NCBI RefSeq assembly: GCF_006517235.1
Contig: NZ_CP041188.1
Location: 3,100,001 to 3,164,000, forward strand
Source: Pseudarthrobacter sp. NIBRBAC000502772
GTDB lineage: Bacteria; Actinomycetota; Actinomycetes; Actinomycetales; Micrococcaceae
DNA length: 64,000 nt
Direction of reading: 5' to 3'
Below, piece after piece: positions 10,501 through 18,923 of the stretch. A program made the position numbers and the translations under genes. Numbering within the stretch: the stretch's first letter is position 1; every line of letters starts with the position of its first letter. The notes under the pieces are model-generated. The model was not told the DNA's origin. It saw nothing but the letters and a program-made list of their open reading frames with translations, and made no database searches.

Positions 10501-10719
10501 ACACTGGCCACGGCTTTGGCTCTGGTACCGCTGGTGGTGATGGGGAACATCCCCGGCCACGAGATCGAGCATCCCATGGCCGTGGTGATCCTGGGCGGCC
10601 TCGTCACATCGACGCTGGTCAACCTTTTCATCGTCCCATCGCTGTACCTGCGATTCGCCAAAGGTGGCCGCGCTCACCGGCACAGGGCACATGAGCTGGA
10701 ACCCGCGCCTTCGGTTTAG
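7576..10719 (+). CDS. RND efflux permease, second copy with intact proton relay
   Basis: A 1047-residue RND permease, clearly paralogous to the one at 3949: SSASVDVFPEFAPPKVEVQ parallels the same segment of the first, as do HMRSKSVPQLSSI and ILMTTLATALALVPL. TM4 reads V-V-V-D413-D414-A-I-I-D-V-E420-N, the complete acidic relay seen in functional pumps such as AcrB, and TM10 has AARNGILLINH. The gene starts one base after the lipoprotein stop, so the two are translationally coupled. The pair plus lipoprotein resembles two-permease RND systems such as MdtB/MdtC, in which two different permeases form one trimer. That parallel is an inference; the cargo cannot be read from sequence. Confidence 0.9.
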   Translation: MRRIVAASLRFRSIIIAMAAALLMVGGAQLSSASVDVFPEFAPPKVEVQTACLGLTAAEVEELVSVPMEEAFNGIDGLDHMRSKSVPQLSSIVMEFENGTDLLTARQLVSERMATVIPTLPTWAAPPVMLQPLSSTSRVMKIGLSSDTRSLIEMSMISYWNIRAHLLRVPGVANVAIWGERLQMLQVQADPAKLAANKVSLETVMSTTANALDAGLLQYSSGALIGTGGSLDTPSQTIGIRHIQPITTPADLAKVALEDREGQPPLQLGDVANVVEDHQQLIGDAVINGGPGLMLIVEKLPWGNTLEVTRGVEEAMKQLEPGLTGIAVDTAIFRPATFIEESLDNLSVALLLGCLLVILVLSVFLFQWRTALVSVLAIPLSLVAAALVLYWTGGTVNTMVLAGLVIAVGVVVDDAIIDVENIVRRLRHHRASGAPGSTARVVVNASLEVRGPIVYATLIIVAATVPIFFLDGLTGAFFRPLATSYTLAVIASMLVALTVTPAMAYIFLRNAKLEDRDPPVVRVLKRWYANALRPIVRRPVPGYLTLAAVGVIGIVAAPLLGQSLLPSFKERDFLMHWLTQPGTSNAEEVRVSQLACAELIAIPGVNNCGSHTGQAFNADEVVGVYFGENWISVDPGVDYDQTLAAVSQVVDGYPGITRDVQTYLKERIREVLTGTGYAVVVRVYGDDLATLRQEADKIKTILGGIDGAIGAKVALQASVPQINVEVNLEAANRFGLKPGDVRRAAATFVAGEEVGDIYRDGKAYDVQVWSPPESRTSVTNIENLPLDTPSGVKIRMADVATISVKPTPNVIERSEGSRRIDVSANVKEGDLAKVVEKLKTDMESVQFPVGYSAVVLGEYAERQAASQRLLLYSIGAVIVVFLLLQAAFKSWRLATLAILTLPVALVGGVIAAHLSGGILSLGSLVGFLTLMGIAARNGILLINHCQHLEQYEGMPFGPALVLRGAAERLSPILMTTLATALALVPLVVMGNIPGHEIEHPMAVVILGGLVTSTLVNLFIVPSLYLRFAKGGRAHRHRAHELEPAPSV

Positions 10720-10752
10720 CTGGATCCCCCACGAATGTGAAAGGCACGTGAG

Positions 10753-11655
10753 ATGGCTTTTCGAGCCCATCGTTTTACGGCATACGGGTCCGCATTACTG
10801 CTGGCCTTCGGATCGCTGACGGTGGTGTCGGCACCCACAGCGGGTGCCGCGCCGCCGGCCCCGGAACTCTGCGGGCCCGGCTCCGCGATCAACTTTGACC
10901 GTTCGGATTTCCAGGCTTCCCCGCGGATCGATAACACATGGTTCCCGCTCAAGCCCGGCATGCAGTACACGACGACGGGGACCGTGACCTCTGCCGAAGG
11001 GACCAGCAAACGCACCGTCGTGCATACAGTCACCGGGCTGACCAAGGTAATTGACGGCGTCAAGACCCGTGTCCTGTGGGACCGCGACTACTCGGACGGC
11101 GAACTGGTGGAATCCGAACTGGCCTTCTTTGCGCAGACTGGAAAGGGAACGGTCTGGCTCTTCGGCGAATATCCGGAGGAATACGAAAACGGCGAGTTCG
11201 TTGGTGCGCCCAGCACTTTCATCAGCGGGCTTGCCAGGGCCCAGGCCGGCATCGCCATGCAGGCCAGGCCCCGGACCGGCACGCCGGACTATGTCCAGGC
11301 CTATGCACCCAAGGTTGACTTCCTTGACTGCGGGACAGTGTTCAAGAACAACCAGCACGTCTGCGTCCCGACTGGCTGCTACGACGATGTACTGGTGATC
11401 GATGAATACAACCCGCTGGAACCGCCTGAGGCAGGCCACCAGCGGAAGTTCTACTCAGCCGGAACAGGGCTGGTGAAAGTCACCGCCGTCGGCGGTCCCG
11501 ACCAGGAATTCATGGACCTCGTGAAAGTGAAGAAGCTGGGCGCCGCGCAGTTCGCGGCCGTCAACACCCAAGCGCTGGAACTGGATGAGCGGGCATACTC
11601 GGTCAGCAGAAGCGTCTATGCGAAGACACCGCCTGCTGAACTCGACGGACCCTGA
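10753..11655 (+). CDS. Secreted protein of unknown function, last gene of the RND operon
   Basis: A 300-residue protein with a Sec signal peptide: basic start (FRAHRF), hydrophobic core, and a cleavage site near SAPTAGAAPP. The mature part begins with a Cys and carries NTWFPLKPGMQYTTTG, then FGEYPEEYENGEF, then YSAGTGLVKV. I recognise this as a recurring family of uncharacterised bacterial secreted proteins rich in beta-strands, but I cannot name a function. Cysteines near PELCGPGS, FLDCGTVF, HVCVP and TGCYDD could form two disulfides. It starts 34 bases after the second permease and a strong terminator follows, so it is probably co-transcribed with the pump and may act on the pump substrate or on the cell envelope (inference). 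Confidence 0.75.
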   Translation: MAFRAHRFTAYGSALLLAFGSLTVVSAPTAGAAPPAPELCGPGSAINFDRSDFQASPRIDNTWFPLKPGMQYTTTGTVTSAEGTSKRTVVHTVTGLTKVIDGVKTRVLWDRDYSDGELVESELAFFAQTGKGTVWLFGEYPEEYENGEFVGAPSTFISGLARAQAGIAMQARPRTGTPDYVQAYAPKVDFLDCGTVFKNNQHVCVPTGCYDDVLVIDEYNPLEPPEAGHQRKFYSAGTGLVKVTAVGGPDQEFMDLVKVKKLGAAQFAAVNTQALELDERAYSVSRSVYAKTPPAELDGP

Positions 11656-11705
11656 CCACCGTGCTGGCGAGGGTTGGTGACCGGGGGTCCTGACCCGCAC
11701 AAGAC

Positions 11706-11750
11706 CAGGGAGGGCGGCACTCCTCGGGCCACCCTCCCTGTTCGTTGCTG
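11706..11750. terminator. Bidirectional terminator between the RND operon and glpK
   Basis: Stem CAGGGAGGG (11706-11714) pairs with CCCTCCCTG (11732-11740), extended by GGC/GCC after one mismatch, and is followed by the T-rich TTCGTTGCTGT. It lies between the convergent ends of the secreted-protein gene and glpK. Confidence 0.75.
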
Positions 11751-11771
11751 TCCGGAGACGGTTCGGAGTGC

Positions 11772-13286
11772 CTAGCGGACGTCCTCGTCGACCCAATCCA
11801 TGGACTTCGTCACGGCCTTCCTCCACAGGCGCAGCTGCCGGTCCTGCTCGGCCTGGTCCAGTTTCGGTTCCCACCTCTTGTCCTCGGACCAGTTGGACGA
11901 GAGTTCGCCGAGGTCCTTCCAGAAGCCGACGGCGAGGCCGGCTGCGTAGGCGGCGCCCAGTGCGGTGGTTTCCACTACCTTCGGCCGGATCACCGGAACG
12001 CCCAGGATGTCCGCTTGGAACTGCATCAGCGCGTCGTTGGCAACCATGCCGCCGTCGACCTTCAGTTCAGTGAGCGGAACGCCGGAATCCGCGTTGACCG
12101 CGTCCAGCACCTCGCGGGTCTGGAATGCTGTGGCCTCCAGCGCCGCCCGGGCGATGTGGTTCTTGTTGACGAACCGGGTCAGGCCCACGATGGCGCCGCG
12201 GGCATCCGAACGCCAGTACGGGGCGAAGAGCCCCGAGAAGGCCGGAACGATGTAGACGCCGCCGTTGTCCTCAACGGCCGCCGCCAGCGTTTCTACCTCC
12301 GGCGCGCTGCTGATCATGCCCAAATTGTCCCGGAGCCACTGAATCAGGGAACCGGTGACCGCGATGGAGCCTTCCAGCGCATAGTGCGCTGGGGCATCGC
12401 CGAGCTTGTACCCGACGGTGGTGAGCAGACCGTTCTTCGAGTGAACAATCTCCTCGCCGGTATTGAAAATCAGGAAGCAGCCGGTGCCGTACGTGTTTTT
12501 GGCTTCACCGGCCTCGAACGCCGCCTGCCCGAACGTGGCGGCCTGCTGGTCACCGAGGATGCCTGACACGGGAACTTCGCGCAGCAGCTGGGACGTGTGC
12601 ACGGCGCCGTAGACTTCCGAGGAGGACTTGATGGCCGGCATCATGCTCAGCGGCACTCCGAAGATGCCCAGGATCTCCTCGTCCCAGGTCAGGGTCTCCA
12701 GGTCCATGAACAACGTGCGGGAGGCGTTGGTGACGTCCGTGACGTGCACGCCGCCGTCCACCCCGCCCGTCAGGTTCCAGAGGACCCAGGCGTCGGTGTT
12801 GCCGAAGATCAGGTCGCCGGCTTCCGCTTTGGCCCGGGCGCCGTCAACGTTGTCCAGGATCCATTTGATCTTTGTCCCTGAGAAATACGTGGCCAGCGGC
12901 AGCCCCACCTTCTGCTTGAACCGCTCCGGGCCGCCGTCCTTGGACAGCTCATCCACGATGTCCTGGGTCCGTGTGTCCTGCCAGACAATCGCGTTATAGA
13001 CGGCCTCGCCGGTGGTCTTGTCCCAGACGACGGATGTCTCGCGCTGATTGGTAATTCCGACGGCGGCGATATCGTGCCGGGTCAGGTTCGCCTTGGAGAG
13101 GGCGGACGCGATCACTTCGCGGGTGTTGTTCCAGATCTCGGCAGGGTTGTGCTCTACCCAGCCCGCCTGCGGGAAGATCTGCTCGTGCTCCATCTGGCCC
13201 GAGGAAACGATGTTGCCGCTGTGGTCAAAGATGATGGCGCGGGAGCTGGTGGTGCCCTGGTCAATGGCGATGACGTATTGGTTCAT
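11772..13286 (-). CDS. glpK: Glycerol kinase
   Basis: A cytoplasmic FGGY-family kinase that phosphorylates glycerol to sn-glycerol 3-phosphate with ATP. The 504-residue length is standard. The N-terminus [14 protein letters not shown] is the phosphate-binding opening; [24 protein letters not shown] and [10 protein letters not shown] are characteristic family segments, and the C-terminal ATPase lobe has [14 protein letters not shown]. It lies downstream of glpF on the same strand (44-base gap), so glpD, glpF and glpK form a glycerol-use module. The identification is firm. Confidence 0.97.
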   Translation of the reverse strand: MNQYVIAIDQGTTSSRAIIFDHSGNIVSSGQMEHEQIFPQAGWVEHNPAEIWNNTREVIASALSKANLTRHDIAAVGITNQRETSVVWDKTTGEAVYNAIVWQDTRTQDIVDELSKDGGPERFKQKVGLPLATYFSGTKIKWILDNVDGARAKAEAGDLIFGNTDAWVLWNLTGGVDGGVHVTDVTNASRTLFMDLETLTWDEEILGIFGVPLSMMPAIKSSSEVYGAVHTSQLLREVPVSGILGDQQAATFGQAAFEAGEAKNTYGTGCFLIFNTGEEIVHSKNGLLTTVGYKLGDAPAHYALEGSIAVTGSLIQWLRDNLGMISSAPEVETLAAAVEDNGGVYIVPAFSGLFAPYWRSDARGAIVGLTRFVNKNHIARAALEATAFQTREVLDAVNADSGVPLTELKVDGGMVANDALMQFQADILGVPVIRPKVVETTALGAAYAAGLAVGFWKDLGELSSNWSEDKRWEPKLDQAEQDRQLRLWRKAVTKSMDWVDEDVR

Positions 13287-13330
13287 GGTGACGTCCTTGT
13301 CTGTATTTTTGTGTGAGTTTGAAATGGTTA

Positions 13331-14086
13331 CTAGCCGGCGACGGCAGGCATGATCGCGGGAACCCAGAACGCCACCAGGCCGGCAAGGCTACCGCCGACC
13401 AGCGGCCCTACGACGGGGATCCAGGAGTAGGCCCAGTCACTGGAGCCCTTGCCCTTGATGGGCAGGATTGCGTGGGCGATTCGGGGCCCGAGGTCACGGG
13501 CCGGATTGATGGCATAACCCGTGGGTCCACCCAGGGATACGCCGATGCCCACCACGAGCAGTGCCACCGCCAGAGGCCCCAGGCCCGAGGGCGTCCCGCC
13601 AAATGTCAGGATGACGAAGACCAGGACAAACGTGCCGATGATCTCCGTGAGCAGGTTCCAGGGCGTGGAGCGGATGGCCGGACCGGTGGAAAACGTCGCC
13701 AGCTTGTTGGCTTCCACGGGTTCGGCATCGAAGTGCTGCTTGTATGCGACCCAGCAAAGGACAGCGCCCAGGAAAGCGCCGAGCATTTCACCGCCGAAGT
13801 AGGTGAAAGTTGAGGCCACATCTACCGGGACGCCGGGGGCATACTCTTTGCTCTGCTTGGCGAGTAGGCCCAGCGTGACGGCGGGATTGAGGTGGGCGCC
13901 GGATTTGGCGGCAACAAAAACACCCGCGAAGACGGCGATCCCCCACCCCCAGGTCACCATCAGGAACCCGCCGCTGTTGCCTTTTGTGCCCTTCAGGGCA
14001 ACGTTGGCCACGACGCCGCAACCCAGCAGGGTGAGCATCGCCGTTCCGAAGACTTCGGAAAGAAAAACAATTCCAAGAGACATCAT
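13331..14086 (-). CDS. glpF: Glycerol uptake facilitator (aquaglyceroporin)
   Basis: A 251-residue MIP-family channel with six membrane helices. Both pore motifs are present: HLNPAVTLG in the first half and [10 protein letters not shown] in the second. The Asp after the second NPA-R is the usual marker of glycerol-conducting rather than water-selective members. The GAGGAG ribosome binding site (just before 14086) serves either of two adjacent ATGs, so the first residue could be one codon later. It lies upstream of glpK and downstream of glpD. A hairpin at 14110-14133 separates it from glpD. Confidence 0.95.
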   Translation of the reverse strand: MMSLGIVFLSEVFGTAMLTLLGCGVVANVALKGTKGNSGGFLMVTWGWGIAVFAGVFVAAKSGAHLNPAVTLGLLAKQSKEYAPGVPVDVASTFTYFGGEMLGAFLGAVLCWVAYKQHFDAEPVEANKLATFSTGPAIRSTPWNLLTEIIGTFVLVFVILTFGGTPSGLGPLAVALLVVGIGVSLGGPTGYAINPARDLGPRIAHAILPIKGKGSSDWAYSWIPVVGPLVGGSLAGLVAFWVPAIMPAVAG

Positions 14087-14109
14087 TGACTCCTCTATTT
14101 TCTATTGTG

Positions 14110-14133
14110 CGGTCCTTCGCGGGTTGAAGGACC
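14110..14133 (-). terminator. Hairpin between glpD and glpF
   Basis: Perfect 9-bp stem CGGTCCTTC / GAAGGACCG with a 6-base loop, about 45 bases after the glpD stop and 24 bases before the glpF start. It is followed by CACAATAG rather than a T-run, so it may be a partial terminator or an RNA-processing site that sets the glpD to glpFK ratio. Confidence 0.45.
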
Positions 14134-14177
14134 GTTGAGCCGGAGCGCTTTGACGCCCCGGATGCAGCCTGGCCTGC

Positions 14178-16004
14178 CTAGGCCACCAGGCTGTGGATCT
14201 GCACGCCGTGGAAGCGCTCCAGCACCTCCCGTGCACGTTGGATCTCGCCAGCCTTGGCTGCCGCGTCCCAGCCGAGCGGTGCGGAAAGGACATCGGCCAC
14301 TTCGACGAGGAGTTCACCGGTCACCAGGCCCCGGAAGGCAAGCGAGGTTCGCCGGACCAGGACATCGATGAGGTGCCCGATCTGCTCATTCCGGGCCATG
14401 AACTCCAGCTCACGGACGCTGAGTTCACGCGTGGAACGGAGCATCCTGTCCGGGCCGGCATCAAGGTACCGGATCACGTCGTCAGCCCTCGTGCCGTAGC
14501 GGGTCAGCAGGACGGCGGTGCGGTCCGCATCCCGGCCGGCACCCATGTGCGCCTTGATCCATTTCTGGATTCCGGCGTCATCCTCGGGGAAGCCGGCGCC
14601 GCCTCCGATGGCGAGTTTCGCCGTCGAGACCTTCCGTTCCATCCCCAGCTCGGCAAGGACATCATTTGCCATGTGCTCGGCCAGGGCCCGGAAAGTGGTC
14701 CACTTGCCGCCCACCAGGCTGAGTACGACGGCGGTTCCTGCGCCGGGTGCCCCGGCAGCCGGCGTACGCCGTTCAATCCGGTAGTCACGCGAGACAAACC
14801 CCGGCTGCGTGGCGTCGTGGCGTGGCAGCGGGCGGACACCCGAGAACGTGTAGACGATCTGGTCACGATGCACGGTGATGTCCGGGAAGACGTGTCCGAT
14901 CAGGTCAAAGAAGTACTCGATCTCCTCCTCCGTGCACACAGCGTCCTTCGACATGTCGGCAAGGACATCAGTGGTTCCCACCAGAACCCGGTCGCCCATG
15001 GGATAGATCAAAACGATCCGGCCGTCCGTGTGCTCAAAGAAGATCTCCCGGCCTTTGCAGGCCTCGAGCAGGACCGGGTGGTCCAGAACTACGTGCGATC
15101 CCTTAGTGCCGCCCATAAAGGCCGACGCCGCCCCCATGGCTTCGTTGGTCAGGTCCACCCAGGCGCCGGTGGTGTTGACAATGACGTCCGCGGTGAAATC
15201 AAACAGCTCGCCAGTCAGTTCGTCGCGGAGCTGGACCGTGGTGCCTGACCCTGTTGTGCCGGACTGGGTGGCAGCCCCGCCGAGCGAATGGAGTGCAAGG
15301 TAGTTGCTCGCCCGTGCTGTTGAGCTTTCCGGTCCGCCGCTGACTTGCCCGGCTTTCTCGCCGTCCTGGAGCACATCGAGCGTAAGGCGCTCGGGGTTGT
15401 GGACCGACGCGTCGAAGTAGGTGGCTGCGTATTTGATGCCGGGGTGCAGCTGCGGCAGCTCGGCGAGGGCACGCTTGCGTCCGCGGAACTGGTGGCGCGG
15501 CACGGAGCCGCCGTCCCGGGAGAACGAGTCATACATGCTCAGCCCCAGTTTGATCAGGAAGGCGCCGCGCTCCTTGGGCTTGCCCTGCTGTTTGTGCGTG
15601 AGGAACCGCAACGGTGCGGACAGGACGCCGGAAAAGGTGCTGAAGATCGGGATGGTGGTCTGGAGGGGCTTCACGTAGTGCGGTGCGATCCGCAGGAGGC
15701 GGTTGCGTTCCACCACGGATTCGCGGACGAGGCGGAATTCCCCGTTTTCCAGGTAACGGATGCCGCCATGAATCATGTGGGAGGACGCTCCGCTGGCACC
15801 CTGGCAGTAGTCGCCACGCTCCACCAGGGCCACGTCCACTCCCTGCAGGGCGAGGTCGCGGAAGGTTCCCACGCCGTTGATGCCACCGCCGATGATCAAT
15901 ACCTTGGCGTGCGGACGGTTCCGCAGACCCTGCACCGATGCGCGCGGCTCGGTGCTGTGGGCGGGCGTGGCTCCGCTGTGGCCGAATGAATCTTTGAGTC
16001 CCAA
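14178..16004 (-). CDS. glpD: Glycerol-3-phosphate dehydrogenase, FAD-dependent
   Basis: A membrane-associated flavoenzyme that oxidises glycerol 3-phosphate to dihydroxyacetone phosphate. From the chosen start the protein has about 608 residues. The N-terminal FAD Rossmann motif is KVLIIGGGINGVGTFRDL, followed by GASGASSHMIHGG, which is typical of the GlpD/GlpA family; DHPVLLEA and GTTDVLAD come later, and the C-terminal helical domain begins after ALAEHMANDVL. I place the start at a TTG (16002-16004) because AAGGAG lies 5 bases upstream; the nearby GTG is too close to that site, and the more upstream ATG adds residues with no homology. It probably heads the glpD-glpF-glpK unit and is divergent from a SorC-type regulator. 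Confidence 0.95.
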   Translation of the reverse strand: MGLKDSFGHSGATPAHSTEPRASVQGLRNRPHAKVLIIGGGINGVGTFRDLALQGVDVALVERGDYCQGASGASSHMIHGGIRYLENGEFRLVRESVVERNRLLRIAPHYVKPLQTTIPIFSTFSGVLSAPLRFLTHKQQGKPKERGAFLIKLGLSMYDSFSRDGGSVPRHQFRGRKRALAELPQLHPGIKYAATYFDASVHNPERLTLDVLQDGEKAGQVSGGPESSTARASNYLALHSLGGAATQSGTTGSGTTVQLRDELTGELFDFTADVIVNTTGAWVDLTNEAMGAASAFMGGTKGSHVVLDHPVLLEACKGREIFFEHTDGRIVLIYPMGDRVLVGTTDVLADMSKDAVCTEEEIEYFFDLIGHVFPDITVHRDQIVYTFSGVRPLPRHDATQPGFVSRDYRIERRTPAAGAPGAGTAVVLSLVGGKWTTFRALAEHMANDVLAELGMERKVSTAKLAIGGGAGFPEDDAGIQKWIKAHMGAGRDADRTAVLLTRYGTRADDVIRYLDAGPDRMLRSTRELSVRELEFMARNEQIGHLIDVLVRRTSLAFRGLVTGELLVEVADVLSAPLGWDAAAKAGEIQRAREVLERFHGVQIHSLVA

Positions 16005-16064
16005 CACTGCTCCTTGGGTTATTGGCGTGCCGGCATCCGCCGGACGCACCGTCGTTCTTCAACT

Positions 16065-16094
16065 ATTGTTTGGACTAATGGAAAATGTAGTCAA
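16065..16094 (-). promoter_or_regulatory. Putative glpD promoter
   Basis: On the minus strand TTGACT (16089-16094) is followed after 18 bases by AACAAT (16065-16070). The pair fits a vegetative promoter reasonably well and leaves about 60 bases of leader before the glpD start. Confidence 0.4.
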
Positions 16095-16100
16095 GCACTA

Positions 16101-16114
16101 TGCACAAACGTGCA
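16101..16114. promoter_or_regulatory. Palindrome TGCAC-AAAC-GTGCA in the glpD/regulator intergenic region
   Basis: Perfect 5-bp inverted repeat with a 4-base spacer, 13 bases upstream of the regulator start and just outside the putative glpD -35. It is a candidate operator for the adjacent SorC-type regulator, controlling itself and perhaps glpD. Only one copy was noticed, so the call is tentative. Confidence 0.35.
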
Positions 16115-16127
16115 GAATGGAATCAGA

Positions 16128-17102
16128 ATGACACCTTCCCGGCACTCAGATGCGCTGCGGGCTGCACAGATGTATTACCTCCAGGACCTGACGATGGACG
16201 CGATCGCCCGCGAATTGCGGACATCCCGGTCCACTGTTTCGAGGCTTCTGTCGGCGGCCAGGGACACCGGACTGGTCCAGATCCAGATCCGCAACCCGCT
16301 TGATACGGGCCCCGAACTCGAAAGCATGATCCGGCGCGAGTACAACGTGGACGTGCACGTAGTTCCGGTGCTGGAGTCGTTGAACGAAGCCGAAACCCTG
16401 GACCGCGTGGCCATTCAGGCAGCCCGCACCATCGGCCCTTTGGTGGACTCCAATGCGATTATCGGCGTCGCGTGGGGTTCAACGATCAGTGCGGTCAGCA
16501 GGCACCTCACGCGCAAGATCACACACGATACCGTTGTGGTCCAGTTGAACGGCGCTGGCAACATGCACACCACCGGTATCACCTACGCGAGTGACATCAT
16601 GCGCCGCTTCGGAAGTGCCTACGGCGCACGCGTGGAGCAATTCCCTGTTCCCGCGTTTTTTGACCATGCGGCCACCAAAACCGCCATGTGGAATGAGCGC
16701 AGTGTGCAGCGCATCCTGGACCTGCAGGCCCGGATGAGCATCGCGATCTTCGGCGTTGGATCCGTGCACGCCGACTACCCGAGCCACGTCTATGCGGGTG
16801 GATACCTGGACGAGAGCGATCTCAAGATGCTGGCCCATTCAGATGTGGTGGGTGACGTTGCCACGGTCTTTTTCCGGCGTGACGGATCCTCTGACGGCAT
16901 CGTCCTGAACGAACGCTCCACGGGTCCGGCGCTCGCCCAGCTGCGCCAGGTCCGGCGGCGGATCTGCGTGATTTCCGGGGCATCCAAGATCAACGGCCTG
17001 CGGGGCGCCCTCTCCGCTGGCCTTGCCACCGACCTGATCGTGGATGAAGCCACCGCGCGCCGCCTGGTGGGCTTTGGCGGTGTCGCCTGGCCCAATGGGT
17101 AA
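16128..17102 (+). CDS. SorC/DeoR-type sugar-binding transcriptional regulator
   Basis: A 324-residue cytoplasmic regulator. Residues about 10-50 form an N-terminal helix-turn-helix (MDAIARELRTSRSTVSRLL), the SorC/DeoR type. The remainder is the sugar-phosphate-sensing domain with the NagB/RpiA-like fold, seen in GVAWGSTISAV, VVQLNGAG, SIAIFGVG and the closing region that contains INGLRGALSAGLATDLI. The ATG at 16128 is the first in-frame methionine before the DNA-binding domain. It is divergent from glpD, so it is a good candidate for control of the glycerol genes with glycerol 3-phosphate or dihydroxyacetone phosphate as effector (inference). The aldo/keto reductase gene follows 10 bases later and is probably co-transcribed. 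Confidence 0.88.
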   Translation: MTPSRHSDALRAAQMYYLQDLTMDAIARELRTSRSTVSRLLSAARDTGLVQIQIRNPLDTGPELESMIRREYNVDVHVVPVLESLNEAETLDRVAIQAARTIGPLVDSNAIIGVAWGSTISAVSRHLTRKITHDTVVVQLNGAGNMHTTGITYASDIMRRFGSAYGARVEQFPVPAFFDHAATKTAMWNERSVQRILDLQARMSIAIFGVGSVHADYPSHVYAGGYLDESDLKMLAHSDVVGDVATVFFRRDGSSDGIVLNERSTGPALAQLRQVRRRICVISGASKINGLRGALSAGLATDLIVDEATARRLVGFGGVAWPNG

Positions 17103-17112
17103 AGTCAATGCT

Positions 17113-17982
17113 ATGAAAACCTCACCCCGGCTCAGCCTCAACAACGGTGTGCTGATCGACCAGTTGGGATTCGGGCTGTACAAAGTTCCGGCAGCGGAAG
17201 CATCCGGCCTGGTGGCCACGGCCCTCGGCACCGGATACCGCCACTTTGACACGGCAGCGATGTACGGCAACGAAACCGGCGTGGCGCGGGGGCTCGGCCC
17301 CGCCATGGACTCCGAAGGCAGAAGCGGCGGCTCCGGAGAGTCCTCGCCCGGCCTGCGGCGCGAGGACGTATTTATCACCACGAAGGTCTGGAACGATGAC
17401 CAGGGGTACGACTCAACCCTCCGTGCCTTCGACACCTCCATGGTCAACCTCGGCCTGGACTACGTGGACATGTACCTGATCCACTGGCCCTGCGCCAAGC
17501 GGGATCTGTTCACCGACACATACCGCGCCCTCGAAACGTTGTACCGCGAAGGCAAAGTCCGCGCCATCGGTGTCTGCAACTTCCAGCCCGTGCACCTGGA
17601 CCGGCTGCTTGAGAGCGCCGAAGTGGTGCCCGCCGTGAACCAGATTGAACTGCACCCGTGGCTGCAGCAGGCGGAGTTGAGGGACAAGCACCACGCCCTG
17701 GGCATCCGGACGGAAGCCTGGAGTCCCCTGGCGCGCGGACACGTTCTGTTGGATCCCGTGGTCCTGGCCCTGGCTGCCGAGCACGGCAGGACAGCAGCCC
17801 AGATCATTCTTCGGTGGCACATCCAGCTGGGGAACATCGCCATTCCGAAGGCAAGCTCCGAATCCCGGATCCGGGAAAACCTGGACGTCTTCGGCTTTGA
17901 ACTTTCAGACCGCGACATGGCAGCCCTTGCCGAGCTTGACCGCGGTCAGCGCACCGGGTCCCACCCCGACAACGTCAACTAG
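17113..17982 (+). CDS. Aldo/keto reductase
   Basis: An NADPH-dependent cytosolic oxidoreductase of the AKR superfamily, of the 2,5-diketo-D-gluconate reductase type. All four catalytic positions are visible: Asp and Tyr in HFDTAAMYGNE, Lys in TTKVWNDD, and His in LIHWPCAK. The cofactor loop includes IPKASSESRIREN. It has 289 residues, slightly longer than usual because of a Gly/Ser-rich insert (SEGRSGGSGESSPG) before the lysine strand. I chose the ATG at 17113; an ATG six codons earlier overlaps the regulator stop, and neither has a strong ribosome binding site. The physiological substrate is unknown. Its place behind a glycerol-type regulator suggests a small aldehyde or keto sugar. Confidence 0.88.
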   Translation: MKTSPRLSLNNGVLIDQLGFGLYKVPAAEASGLVATALGTGYRHFDTAAMYGNETGVARGLGPAMDSEGRSGGSGESSPGLRREDVFITTKVWNDDQGYDSTLRAFDTSMVNLGLDYVDMYLIHWPCAKRDLFTDTYRALETLYREGKVRAIGVCNFQPVHLDRLLESAEVVPAVNQIELHPWLQQAELRDKHHALGIRTEAWSPLARGHVLLDPVVLALAAEHGRTAAQIILRWHIQLGNIAIPKASSESRIRENLDVFGFELSDRDMAALAELDRGQRTGSHPDNVN

Positions 17983-17993
17983 GACCGAGGGTC

Positions 17994-18923
17994 ATGAAAA
18001 CCGCCGATCAACAGCCACCCCCTGCGCCCTCCTTCTTCAGCGCCGGGCTGGCCGCCCGCACCCGGGCCGCCGAGATCGTGATTGGCGGCAGCACCGTGGC
18101 GTACTGGACTTACGAACCGATCCAGGCCACACCGGACACCCGCACTATCCTGGTCATCCATGGTTTCCGCGGCGATCACCACGGCCTGCTCCGGGTTGCA
18201 GACCAGTTGCCGGAAATGCGCATCATCATGCCGGACCTGCCGGGGTTCGGCAGCTCCGCCGCGTTCGTGTCCGGGAAACATTCGGTGGAGCAGTACGGCA
18301 CCTTTGTCACCGACTTTATGGCGGCGCTCGGCCTCGGCCCGGACACCGTGCTGGTGGGGCACTCCTTCGGCTCGATCGTCGCCGCCCATTTTGTCGCCAC
18401 CCACCCCGGTACCGTCACACCGCTGATCCTGATCAACCCCATCGCCGCGCCTGCCCTGGAAGGCCCCAAGGGCATCATGACCCAGCTGGCCGTCCTCTAC
18501 TACCGGCTGGCGGCCCGGCTCCCCCGCCCGCTGGGACTGGCACTGCTGCGCAGTCCGCTGATTGTCAGGGTCATGAGCGAGGCCATGGCCAAGACGGCCG
18601 ACACAGACCTGCGCCGCTTCATCCACGGCCAGCACCATGCCTACTTCAGCGCCTTCGCGAACCGGGAAAGCCTCCTCGAATCGTTCACGGCCTCGGTCAG
18701 CGGCCATGTGGCCGAGGTGGCCGGGAAGCTGAGCCTGCCGGTGCTCCTGGTCGCTGGCGAAAAAGACGAGATTGCCACTCTGCCGGACCAGCACCGTCTC
18801 GCCTCGCTCCTCCCCGACGGCGTCCTCAAAGTCATTCCCGGCGTCGGCCACCTGATTCACTACGAAACGCCCGGCCCCGCCGCCGGCTTCATCCGCAGCT
18901 TCCTTAAGGACCACCCCGCGTGA
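17994..18923 (+). CDS. Alpha/beta-hydrolase
   Basis: A 309-residue hydrolase without a signal peptide. Visible elements are the oxyanion-hole motif VIHGFRG, the nucleophile elbow GHSFGS, the acid-bearing loop VLLVAGEKDEI, and the catalytic histidine region GVGHLIHYE. A helical cap domain lies between about residues 165 and 235. It starts 11 bases after the aldo/keto reductase stop and overlaps the following glycosyltransferase by 4 bases (GTGA), so the three genes are translationally coupled. Possible activities include a lysophospholipase or ester hydrolase, but substrate specificity cannot be read from the sequence. Confidence 0.85.
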   Translation: MKTADQQPPPAPSFFSAGLAARTRAAEIVIGGSTVAYWTYEPIQATPDTRTILVIHGFRGDHHGLLRVADQLPEMRIIMPDLPGFGSSAAFVSGKHSVEQYGTFVTDFMAALGLGPDTVLVGHSFGSIVAAHFVATHPGTVTPLILINPIAAPALEGPKGIMTQLAVLYYRLAARLPRPLGLALLRSPLIVRVMSEAMAKTADTDLRRFIHGQHHAYFSAFANRESLLESFTASVSGHVAEVAGKLSLPVLLVAGEKDEIATLPDQHRLASLLPDGVLKVIPGVGHLIHYETPGPAAGFIRSFLKDHPA

